Source of the DNA: SZUA-309 sp050185825
GTDB lineage: Bacteria; Pseudomonadota; Gammaproteobacteria; Pseudomonadales; Azotimanducaceae
Reading direction: 5' to 3'
Assembly (NCBI GenBank): GCA_050185825.1
Contig: JBFWZA010000003.1
Coordinates: 62,001-126,000 of the forward strand
DNA length: 64,000 nucleotides
In this document: positions 33,130-40,669 of the stretch, in pieces
Layout of the letters: each line of letters opens with the position of its first letter
How positions within the stretch are numbered: position 1 is the first letter of the stretch
Translations under genes and position numbers: made by a program
The notes under the pieces: generated by a model
Told to the model about the DNA's origin: nothing
Seen by the model: only the letters and a program-made list of their open reading frames with translations
Database searches by the model: none

Positions 33130-34605
33130 TCAGTGAATTCCGTGCATCAGCCGTTTCAGCCGCGGCGTCATGAGCAGTATGAGCGTGCCTACCGCGCAGG
33201 GGACGAGCACCAGCAGCAGGTAGAAGCCGCCGAGCCCTTCCACCAGAAACGTCCACTCCCCCTGCTCGAGCCGGACCGAATAGCGGGCGATCAGCCCGCC
33301 TGCGAGATTCGCGAGCGAAAACGTGAAGAACCAGACCCCCATCATCAGCGACTGGAGCCTCGCCGGGCTCAGCTTGGTGACCATGGACAACCCGACGGGC
33401 GACAGGCAGAGCTCGCCCCAGGTGTACACCACATAGGTGATCAGCAGCCATTGCGCTCCGGCAAGCCCGTCATCGCGTGCCTCCACGGCACCGAACACCA
33501 TGGCGATGAAGGCGAGCCCGAGCAGCCAGAGGCCGAGCGCGAACTTCACCGGGGTGGAGGGCTCCAGACCCCGCCGGCCGAGCGCCAGCCACAACCAGGC
33601 GAACACCGGCGCGAAGAAGATGACGGCGGCCGGATTCACCGCCTGATACCAGGTGGCGGGGAACGGTGCCGCCAGCAGCCCCCAGAGGGTCCGGTCCGTC
33701 GCCTGGGCCGCGAAGACGTTCATCGAGCTGCCCGCCTGCTCGAAAGCGGCCCAGAAGGCGAGGTTGCCCACGAAGGCCAGAATCAGGATCACCGCGATGC
33801 GCTGGGTTTCCACGGTGGACAGCTTCCCGGGCGGCATCGAACGGGTTCGTACCTGCGTCAGGCCGCGATCCGGTGGCAGCCCGATGCCCTGCAGGTACCG
33901 TTTGCGCAGTCCCTGGTAACAGAAGAGGCCCAGAATCATGCCCACCGCCGCCGCGCCGAAGCCGAAGTGCCAGCCGAGGGTTTCGCCCAGCGTGCCGGCA
34001 ACGAGCGGCGCGGCGAAAGCCCCGACGTTGATGCCCATGTAGAAGATCGTGAAGCCTCCATCCCGCCGCGGATCATTCTCGCCGTAGAGTTGCCCCACCA
34101 TCACCGACGCGCAGGGCTTGAAGAAGCCGGTGCCGATCACGATGAGGAAGAGACCGGTCAGGAAGCAGGCGAGCGCCCCGGGACCCGTCTGCAGGGACAC
34201 CGCCGCACCGGCAGTGATGCCGAAGGATTCGGTTACGGCCAGGCAGAGGTGGCCGACCGCAATGATCCAGCCGCCGATGACCATGGATCGATGGGTACCG
34301 AGCAGCCGGTCGGCGAGCAGGCCGCCCAGAATCGGCGTCAGGTAGACGCCCCAGGTGTAGATGCCGTAGAGCAGGTAGGCGGATTCCTCGGACCAGCCGA
34401 AGCCGGGATTCCCCCCGGATTGCGCGCCATCGGTGGACGCCACGAGGTAGAGCACGAGCAGCGCCCGCATGCCGTAGTAGCTGAAACGCTCCCACATCTC
34501 CGCGAGGAAGAGCACCCACAGTCCGCGCGGCTGGGAGGCGCCGATCGTCCGGGATTCGGTGGTGGCGTGCAGAATTCGGCTCCCCCGCAAGTCAGGCAAG
34601 ACCAT
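33130..34605 (-). CDS. POT/PTR-family proton-dependent oligopeptide transporter
   Basis: About 491 residues with 12-14 membrane segments. The proton-coupling ExxERFxYYG motif is present as EMWERFSYYG near residue 40, followed by FYMGINVGAFAAPLVAGTL and the PTR2 signature region. The start is uncertain. ATG 34605 is used here, but no clear ribosome site precedes it. A GGGGGAG about 30 bp inside is followed by ATT CTG CAC GCC, so a non-ATG start near 34571 is possible. It diverges from the acyl-CoA dehydrogenase. Confidence 0.88.
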   Translation of the reverse strand: MVLPDLRGSRILHATTESRTIGASQPRGLWVLFLAEMWERFSYYGMRALLVLYLVASTDGAQSGGNPGFGWSEESAYLLYGIYTWGVYLTPILGGLLADRLLGTHRSMVIGGWIIAVGHLCLAVTESFGITAGAAVSLQTGPGALACFLTGLFLIVIGTGFFKPCASVMVGQLYGENDPRRDGGFTIFYMGINVGAFAAPLVAGTLGETLGWHFGFGAAAVGMILGLFCYQGLRKRYLQGIGLPPDRGLTQVRTRSMPPGKLSTVETQRIAVILILAFVGNLAFWAAFEQAGSSMNVFAAQATDRTLWGLLAAPFPATWYQAVNPAAVIFFAPVFAWLWLALGRRGLEPSTPVKFALGLWLLGLAFIAMVFGAVEARDDGLAGAQWLLITYVVYTWGELCLSPVGLSMVTKLSPARLQSLMMGVWFFTFSLANLAGGLIARYSVRLEQGEWTFLVEGLGGFYLLLVLVPCAVGTLILLMTPRLKRLMHGIH

Positions 34606-34723
34606 ACGGCCACAAACGGACGGACGCCAGCACATGCTCGGACGCCGGCGCTGCCGGGGGTCGCATTCCACCGCCAAGTGGAGTTTACTGTTTCGCATCG
34701 AATCGAATCGGAAGGGGGAGCCG

Positions 34724-35890
34724 GTGGAACTCGATGACTTCCGCGAGGACGCCGAGCAGTGGCTGGTCGAGAACTGCCCGCCGAGCCTGCGTGGACGTCG
34801 GGAACCGGTCTCCGGGGGTGGCCGCAAACAGCCCATCACCGACCCGGACAGCCAGCGCTACTTCGACGCCATGCTGGAGCGGGGCTGGACGGTGCCGCAC
34901 TGGCCGACGGAGTTCGGCGGCGCTGGACTCGATGCCGAAGCCCACTTCGTGCTCCGCCAGGCAATGAGCGACGTGGGTGCACCACTGCCGCTCGCCGGCA
35001 TGGGCACCACCATGATCGGCCCGACCCTTCTCGAGCACGGCACCCCGGAGCAGAAGGCCCGGCACCTGCCGAAGATCGCCAGCGGTGAGATCCGCTGGTG
35101 TCAGGGCTACTCCGAGCCGGGTGCCGGCTCGGACCTGGCGAGCCTCACCACCCGCGCGACCGACGAAGGCGATCACTACCTGATCAACGGTTCCAAGATC
35201 TGGACCTCGGGTGCCCAGCACGCGGACTGGATCTTCTGCCTGGTGCGCACGGACTTCGACGCCCCCAAGCACGAAGGGATCAGCTTCGTGCTCTTCTCCA
35301 TGGACCAGCCCGGTGTCTCCGTGAAGCCCATCCGCCTGATCAGCGGCGCATCGCCCTTCTGCCAGTGTTTTTTCGACGATGCCCGCGCGCTCAAGGAAGA
35401 TCTGGTGGGCAAGCCCAATCGCGGCTGGACCATCGCCAAACGGCTGCTCCAGCACGAGCGATCCTCCATCTCCGGCGCCATGCCGGCCACGCGTTCGGTA
35501 CCGGAGGTCGCCGCAGACTACCTGGGGGTGGACGCAGGCAGGATCGCCGATCCGGCCCTGCGTGACCGGGTCATCCGGCACGAGCTGGACGCCAGGGCGT
35601 TTTCCCTGACCCAGCAGCGCGCCCGTGAGGAGAATACCGACGGCCGCACCCAGACCTACGCCACCTCCATATTCAAGCTCTGCCGCAGCGAGCTGACAAT
35701 CCGACGCACGGAACTCATCGTGGCCATGATGGGCACACGCGGAATCGGCTGGGCGGGAGACCCGTTCAGCGCGGATGAGCTGGAAGAGACCCGCTTCTGG
35801 CTCGCCCGCAAGGCCGGCACCATCGCCGGCGGGTCGTCGGAGGTGCAACGCAACGTCATCGCCAAGCGCGTGCTCGGTCTGCCCGACTGA
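34724..35890 (+). CDS. acyl-CoA dehydrogenase
   Basis: 388 residues from GTG 34724, chosen because GAAGGGGGAG lies just upstream and the protein then begins MELDDFREDAEQWLVENCP. FAD-domain signatures are WCQGYSEPGAGSDLASLTT and GSKIWTSGAQHADWIFCLVRTD, and the C-terminal GTIAGGSSEVQRNVIAKRVLGLP closes the family pattern. The long linker and LISGASPFCQCFFDDARALKEDLVG resemble the FadE-like dehydrogenases of cholesterol side-chain or bile-acid catabolism. Which acyl-CoA is oxidised is unknown. A possible hotdog enzyme gene follows 36 bp later. Confidence 0.9.
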   Translation: MELDDFREDAEQWLVENCPPSLRGRREPVSGGGRKQPITDPDSQRYFDAMLERGWTVPHWPTEFGGAGLDAEAHFVLRQAMSDVGAPLPLAGMGTTMIGPTLLEHGTPEQKARHLPKIASGEIRWCQGYSEPGAGSDLASLTTRATDEGDHYLINGSKIWTSGAQHADWIFCLVRTDFDAPKHEGISFVLFSMDQPGVSVKPIRLISGASPFCQCFFDDARALKEDLVGKPNRGWTIAKRLLQHERSSISGAMPATRSVPEVAADYLGVDAGRIADPALRDRVIRHELDARAFSLTQQRAREENTDGRTQTYATSIFKLCRSELTIRRTELIVAMMGTRGIGWAGDPFSADELEETRFWLARKAGTIAGGSSEVQRNVIAKRVLGLPD

Positions 35891-35926
35891 TCACGCCCGA
35901 CCGAGCCGGCACAGGAGGATCGAGGC

Positions 35927-36799
35927 ATGAATGAGGCTTTCAGTTTCCAGGAGCACGACGGCGTGCTGGCAGGACCGGTACGCGCACCCAGAAACAGCGC
36001 CAGGCATCTCGGTGCGGGCAGCATCCATGATGATGCCACGGCGCAGAAGCTCGGCTTCCGCGGCGGCACCGTGGCGGGATCGCTGCACATGGAACAGTTT
36101 CCGCCGCTGCTGATCGCCGCCTTCGGCGACGGGTGGCTGACGCAGGGCGGCATGTCGCTGTACTTCAAGTACGCCACCACCGACAACGAGCCGGTGCAGG
36201 CCTTCGTTCGCCGCCCCGCGGCAGGCGGCCGGCGCGCCGATATCTGGATGGACGACGCCCACGGCAACCGCGTGGCCGATGGCACCGCGAGCCTCGGTGT
36301 GGATGCCGGATCCACCGTCCGGCAGCGCATCGCCGCCATGCCGGCACCCGAGGACATCCGGATCCTGGCCAACGTATCGCCGGGCGACACCGGCGAGCGG
36401 CTGCCCACCCGCATCGAGGCGAAGGCGCTCGACGCGCGGCTGGCGGTGATCACCGAACCGCTGCCCGCCTACACCGATGCGAGCCTGTTCGGCGCAGTCA
36501 TCGCCACACCGGCCCTGCAGGTGCAGGTACTGCGGCCATCGGAGCGGAGCATCCTGCCGCGCAACTCGGACTTCGGCGTGGGTCTGTTCGGCGCCATCGA
36601 GCTGCAGCTGAATGCCGGCCCCGTGCTGGTGGAACACGACTACGAAACCCAGGCAACGGTGCTTGCCGTCGGGGAGACCCCGAAAACGGAGTACCTCTAC
36701 TACGAAGCGAACCTGTTCGAACCCGGCGGCCGGGAGGCGGTCTTAACGATGATCATGATGCTTCGGTTCATGAAGGCCTCATCCAGGCTCTGGCGCTGA
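35927..36799 (+). CDS. hypothetical protein, possibly hotdog-fold
   Basis: 290 residues from the ATG at 35927. The FRGGTVAGSLHMEQFPPLLIAAFG segment recalls the start of MaoC-like hotdog dehydratases, and the adjacent strands (MSLYFKYATTDNEPVQAFVR) fit a hotdog core. No clean R-hydratase catalytic Asp/His pair is identified. The last third (PRNSDFGVGLFGAIELQLNAG) is unfamiliar. It follows the acyl-CoA dehydrogenase on the same strand and likely works on the same pathway. The assignment is tentative. Confidence 0.55.
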   Translation: MNEAFSFQEHDGVLAGPVRAPRNSARHLGAGSIHDDATAQKLGFRGGTVAGSLHMEQFPPLLIAAFGDGWLTQGGMSLYFKYATTDNEPVQAFVRRPAAGGRRADIWMDDAHGNRVADGTASLGVDAGSTVRQRIAAMPAPEDIRILANVSPGDTGERLPTRIEAKALDARLAVITEPLPAYTDASLFGAVIATPALQVQVLRPSERSILPRNSDFGVGLFGAIELQLNAGPVLVEHDYETQATVLAVGETPKTEYLYYEANLFEPGGREAVLTMIMMLRFMKASSRLWR

Positions 36800-36847
36800 T
36801 CCGGGGTGCATGGACGAGGCGACAGGAAGCGGAGAAGGAGCAATGCG

Positions 36848-37417
36848 ATGAAAATGAAACGGCAATACTGGATCGGTGCCGACCTGGACGAGCTGGAGGC
36901 CATCGAGCGCGAGCTCGAATCGAGTGGCACCCTTCGCGGCCAGATCCACGTGCTGACCCTCGACGACACGGGTGCGGAGAACCACCACCAGCTGCACGAC
37001 GTGCAGTCACTGATGAAAAAGGACCTGATCCGCTCCGGGCTGCGCGGGCTGGGTATCGGCCTGGTCGGCGCGGTGCTGGTACTCGCCGGCGCGCAGCTCG
37101 CCGGCTGGACGGACACCCCGGCAGGCTGGTGGCCGTTCGCGTTCCTGGCCATCGTCGTGCTGGGATTCGCCACCTGGGAAGGCGGTCTCTGGGGCATCCA
37201 GACCCAGAACGCCAACTTCAAGCGCTTCGAGGCGGCCCTGAAGTCGGGCAAACACCTGTTCTTCGTGGATCTGCGGGAAGATCAGGAGCACAAGCTCAGG
37301 GAAGTCATGGGGCGTCACGGTGGCACCGAGTTCGCAGGCACCGGACCGGCCAAGGCGCACTGGATGATTCTCTGGCAGCACCGCCTGAAGAACTTCCTGA
37401 CGGAAACGCTGCCCTGA
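36848..37417 (+). CDS. membrane hypothetical protein (annotated elsewhere as a putative NAD/FAD-utilizing protein)
   Basis: 189 residues from ATG 36848. A soluble N-terminal region (about 1-55, YWIGADLDELEAIERELESSG, VLTLDDTGAENHHQLHDVQSLMKKDLIRSG) precedes two hydrophobic segments (about 60-80 and 91-110). A soluble C-terminal domain (KRFEAALKSGKHLFFVDLREDQEHKLREVM) follows. It resembles a family of inner-membrane proteins with an uninformative automatic name. I can give no function. Confidence 0.65.
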   Translation: MKMKRQYWIGADLDELEAIERELESSGTLRGQIHVLTLDDTGAENHHQLHDVQSLMKKDLIRSGLRGLGIGLVGAVLVLAGAQLAGWTDTPAGWWPFAFLAIVVLGFATWEGGLWGIQTQNANFKRFEAALKSGKHLFFVDLREDQEHKLREVMGRHGGTEFAGTGPAKAHWMILWQHRLKNFLTETLP

Positions 37418-37433
37418 ACAGGGGTCGATTTCC

Positions 37434-37895
37434 GTGGCAGTCAACGGGCCCCTGAGCCACATCGATATTTCGGTCGGTTACCCGGACCGGTCCATTACGT
37501 TCTATCACGCCCTGCTGACGTCGCTCGGCTTCCGCCGCTGGCAGATCGATGCACCAGAGTGGTCGGGCGAGAAGCCGTCCCGCGCCACCTGGGGACTGCG
37601 CTACGGCGATGGCGCCCGCTTCGAGATCGAGGTACGTCCGGCACGGAAGGAAAGCCGCGATCGCCGCTACGATCGCTACGAACCGGGGCCGCATCACCTG
37701 GCGTTTCACGCCGAGAGCGAAGCGGTCGTGGATCGGGTACACGACGCGGTCTGCCACGCAGGCGGCGAAGTCCTGGACCCGCCAGCGGAGTACGGCGGGC
37801 AGCAGGGGTATGGCGATCAGTACTACGCGGCGTTCTTCGCGGATCCGGACGGCATCAAGCTCGAGGTGTGCTACGTTCCGGGCGCGAATCCCTGA
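37434..37895 (+). CDS. VOC-family glyoxalase-like protein
   Basis: 153 residues from GTG 37434. One complete VOC domain: LSHIDISVGYPDRSITFYHALLTSLG with the first His, PGPHHLAFHAE with the second, and DGIKLEVCYVPG with the terminal Glu, so metal binding is plausible. Arg-rich DRRYDRYEPGPHH is a typical ligand-binding insertion. It follows the membrane protein at 36848 by 16 bp. Confidence 0.85.
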   Translation: MAVNGPLSHIDISVGYPDRSITFYHALLTSLGFRRWQIDAPEWSGEKPSRATWGLRYGDGARFEIEVRPARKESRDRRYDRYEPGPHHLAFHAESEAVVDRVHDAVCHAGGEVLDPPAEYGGQQGYGDQYYAAFFADPDGIKLEVCYVPGANP

Positions 37896-38015
37896 CGCCG
37901 GCCCGCCGGGAGCCGCCGACGAAATTCGCCTAGGTAGATCTCCCAATTGTCTTCCTGCCGGATGGTTCGAGATCCTTTTATCGGGAAATGAAAGGATGCT
38001 TACCAGGAGGAAATC

Positions 38016-38573
38016 ATGGCCGAAGCCGACAAACCTGCAAAGCAACAGACTCAGGAAACCACGGCGGCTGCCGGAGATATCAAAGTCAGTGAGACCAGAC
38101 CCGCAGAGCAGAAGAAAAGCGCGCTGACATCCTTCTCGGATATCGAACGGGAAGTGGAACGGGCGTTCGAGCGTTTCTTCAGCCGCGGCTGGCTGCCATC
38201 GCTTCGGGAGTTCCCGAGCCACCTGCCGATGCTCAAGGAATCCTTCGAGGGGCGGATGCCGAAGGTCGACGTCATCGACAAGGATGAAGAGCTCGTGGTC
38301 GAAGCAGAGCTCCCGGGCGTCAGGAAATCGGACATCGACGTCTCTCTGGGCGATGACAGCATAACTATCAAGGCGAGCACCTACCGGAAGGAGGAGGAGA
38401 CTGAAGGCGAGTATCAGCGCAGGGAGATCTCCCGAGGGCTGTTCTCCAGGACCATCACCCTGCCCGGTACGGTCGATCCGGAAAAAGCCACCGCCTCGTT
38501 CGAGGACGGTCTGCTCAAGGTGACGCTGCCGAAAACGGATCGATCAAAGCGTCAGTCGATACCCATCAGCTGA
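38016..38573 (+). CDS. small heat-shock protein Hsp20 (alpha-crystallin family)
   Basis: 185 residues behind AGGAGGAAATC. The alpha-crystallin domain spans about 80-175: MPKVDVIDKDEELVVEAELPGV, SITIKASTYRKEEETEGEYQRREISRG and the signature LKVTLPKTDRSKRQSIPIS. The N-terminal about 60 residues are polar and disordered (KPAKQQTQETTAAAG). It is an ATP-independent holdase for unfolded proteins, probably expressed under heat or envelope stress with HPF and GroEL downstream. A hairpin 23 bp after its stop may partly end its transcript. Confidence 0.93.
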   Translation: MAEADKPAKQQTQETTAAAGDIKVSETRPAEQKKSALTSFSDIEREVERAFERFFSRGWLPSLREFPSHLPMLKESFEGRMPKVDVIDKDEELVVEAELPGVRKSDIDVSLGDDSITIKASTYRKEEETEGEYQRREISRGLFSRTITLPGTVDPEKATASFEDGLLKVTLPKTDRSKRQSIPIS

Positions 38574-38595
38574 CGCGTGGCCTGACAGCGCGACC

Positions 38596-38616
38596 GCCCG
38601 GCCTTCACGGTCGGGC
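38596..38616 (+). terminator. hairpin after hsp20, terminator-like
   Basis: GCCCGGCC-TTCAC-GGTCGGGC pairs over 8 bp with one G-U wobble, 23 bp after the hsp20 stop and before hpf. It lacks a strong T run (ATTGGATT follows), so it is at best a weak or processing-site hairpin. Confidence 0.35.
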
Positions 38617-38646
38617 ATTGGATTCACGGCATCGAGGACCACTACC

Positions 38647-39003
38647 GTGCTTCATCCTCTGCAGATCACGTGGCGGGACGTCCCTCAGTCGGACGCTCTG
38701 GAGGCAGCCATTCGAGCGAGAGCCGAGAAGCTCGAGCACTTCTACGACAAGATCGTCAGTTGCCGTGTCACCGTGGAGGCGTCCAACCATCGCCATCACA
38801 AGGGCAATCTCTACCGGCTGCACATTGCGCTGGAGGTGCCCGACAAGCAGATCATGGTGACACGGGATCCAGCCGAGAACCACGCGCACGAGGACATGTA
38901 CGTGGCGGTTCGCGACGCCTTCGATGCGGCACGCCGCCAGCTGCAGGATTACGCAAGGGTGCGACGCGGAGACGTCAAACACCACGATACGGGTGCTACC
39001 TGA
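38647..39003 (+). CDS. hpf: ribosome hibernation promoting factor (HPF/YfiA family)
   Basis: 118 residues from GTG 38647. The protein follows the HPF S30AE fold: MLHPLQITWRDVPQSDALEAAIRARAEKLEHFYDKIVSCRVTVE, with YVAVRDAFDAARRQLQDYARVRRGDVKHHD at the end. It is the short form that inactivates 70S ribosomes under stress. It sits 18 bp before groEL and probably forms an operon with hsp20. Confidence 0.9.
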   Translation: MLHPLQITWRDVPQSDALEAAIRARAEKLEHFYDKIVSCRVTVEASNHRHHKGNLYRLHIALEVPDKQIMVTRDPAENHAHEDMYVAVRDAFDAARRQLQDYARVRRGDVKHHDTGAT

Positions 39004-39021
39004 CACCCCGGGAGGGGAGCG

Positions 39022-40641
39022 ATGGTCCACAAGAAGCTGACGTTCCGGTCCGCCGCCCGGGAGAAAATTCTGGCCGGTGCAAACCAGCTGGCCGACGCCA
39101 TCCGCGTGACGCTTGGTCCGAAGTCCAAGGCGGTTCTCATCGAAAAGAGCTGGGGGGTTCCCATCGTCTGCAACGATGGGGTGACCATCGCCAAGGAGCT
39201 CGACCTGGAGGACCCTGAGGAGAATCTCGGCGCTCAGATGCTGCGCCAGGCCGCTGTGAAAACCGGCGAAGCGGTCGGCGACGGCACGAGCACGTCGACA
39301 CTGCTCGCGCACGCCATGCTGGCCGATGGGATCCGCAACGTGGTCGCCGGGGCGAGTGCCATCGACATCAAGCGGGGTCTCGAGCGCGGTCTGGCCGCAG
39401 CGGTCGAGGCGCTGAAAACCATGTCCCGGGAAGTGAAATCCCGTAAGGAAACGGCGGACGTGGCGACCATCTCCGCACACAACGACGCATCCATCGGCGA
39501 GCTGATCGCGGATGCCATGGAGAAGGTCGGTGGCGACGGCGTGATCACGGTGGAGGAATCCAAGACCACCGAGACTGTGCTGGAGGTCGTGGAGGGCCTG
39601 CAGTTCGACCGCGGCTACATCTCACCCTATTTCGTCACCGATGCGGAGAGCATGGAAGCGGTGCTGGAGGATGCTTACGTGCTGCTCTGCGACCGCAAGA
39701 TCCACAGCATGCGCGACCTGATTCCGCTCCTCGAGCAGATCGCCAAATCGGGCAAGCCGCTGCTGCTCGTGGCCGAGGACGTGGAAGGGGAAGCGCTGGC
39801 GACGCTCGTCGTCAACGTGCTGCGCGGCGTGTTCCGCAGCGCTGCGGTCAAGGCACCCGGCTTCGGAGACCGCCGCAAGGCCATGCTGCAGGACATCGCC
39901 ATCGTCACCGGCGGCGTGGTGATCTCCGAGGAGGTGGGGCTGACGCTGGAATCGACACAGCTCACCGATCTGGGCCAGGCCGAGCGGGTGGTCGTGGGCA
40001 AGGACGAGACAACCATCGTCGGCGGTAAGGGCAAGAAGAGCGACATCGACGGCCGCGTTGCGCAGATCCGATCAGAACTCACCCGGACCACGAGCGATTA
40101 TGATCGGGAGAAGCTCGAGGAGCGGCTTGCCAAGCTGTCGGGCGGCGTGGCGGTGATAAGGGTCGGCGCGCCGACGGAGTCGGAGATGAAGTCCAGGTCC
40201 GAGGCCCTCGATGACGCGATCAATGCGACCAAGGCGGCGGTCGCCGAGGGCATCGTCGCCGGCGGCGGCCTGTCGCTCCTGCGCTGCACCGAAGCCGTGC
40301 GCCAGGCGGAGAACCTCTGCGAGGGCGACGAGCGCACCGGCGTGCAGATCCTGCGCCGGGCGCTGTCCGCGCCGACCCGGCAGATCGCCGAGAACTCCGC
40401 GGTCGACGGCGGCGTGGTGGTCGACCGGCTGCTCGCCGGTGACGGGGCCACGGGGTTCGACGCTTCCTGCAATCAGTACGTGGACGTCTTCGAGGCAGGC
40501 ATCGTCGACCCCACCAAGGTCATGCGGATCGCGCTGGAGAACGCCGTATCCGTTGCGAGCGTCCTGCTGCTGACGGAAGGCACCATGACCATCGTGCCCG
40601 ACAAGACGCCGTCACCCGCCGAACCCGCCATGGGCCTCTAG
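39022..40641 (+). CDS. groEL: GroEL-type chaperonin (apparently a secondary copy)
   Basis: 539 residues. The nucleotide-binding DGTSTSTLLAHAM motif is at about 87-99, with GVTIAKELDLEDPEENLGAQMLRQAAVKTGEAVGDG and the SMRDLIPLLEQ apical region typical of GroEL. The C-terminus ends TIVPDKTPSPAEPAMGL in place of the GGM repeat. No groES is next to it. The gene is placed in an hsp20-hpf stress cassette, so it is probably an alternate copy rather than the essential groESL. Sequence otherwise agrees with functional group I chaperonins. Confidence 0.92.
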   Translation: MVHKKLTFRSAAREKILAGANQLADAIRVTLGPKSKAVLIEKSWGVPIVCNDGVTIAKELDLEDPEENLGAQMLRQAAVKTGEAVGDGTSTSTLLAHAMLADGIRNVVAGASAIDIKRGLERGLAAAVEALKTMSREVKSRKETADVATISAHNDASIGELIADAMEKVGGDGVITVEESKTTETVLEVVEGLQFDRGYISPYFVTDAESMEAVLEDAYVLLCDRKIHSMRDLIPLLEQIAKSGKPLLLVAEDVEGEALATLVVNVLRGVFRSAAVKAPGFGDRRKAMLQDIAIVTGGVVISEEVGLTLESTQLTDLGQAERVVVGKDETTIVGGKGKKSDIDGRVAQIRSELTRTTSDYDREKLEERLAKLSGGVAVIRVGAPTESEMKSRSEALDDAINATKAAVAEGIVAGGGLSLLRCTEAVRQAENLCEGDERTGVQILRRALSAPTRQIAENSAVDGGVVVDRLLAGDGATGFDASCNQYVDVFEAGIVDPTKVMRIALENAVSVASVLLLTEGTMTIVPDKTPSPAEPAMGL

Positions 40642-40669
40642 CCGGAGCGGAACGCGCCGAGCACCCGCG

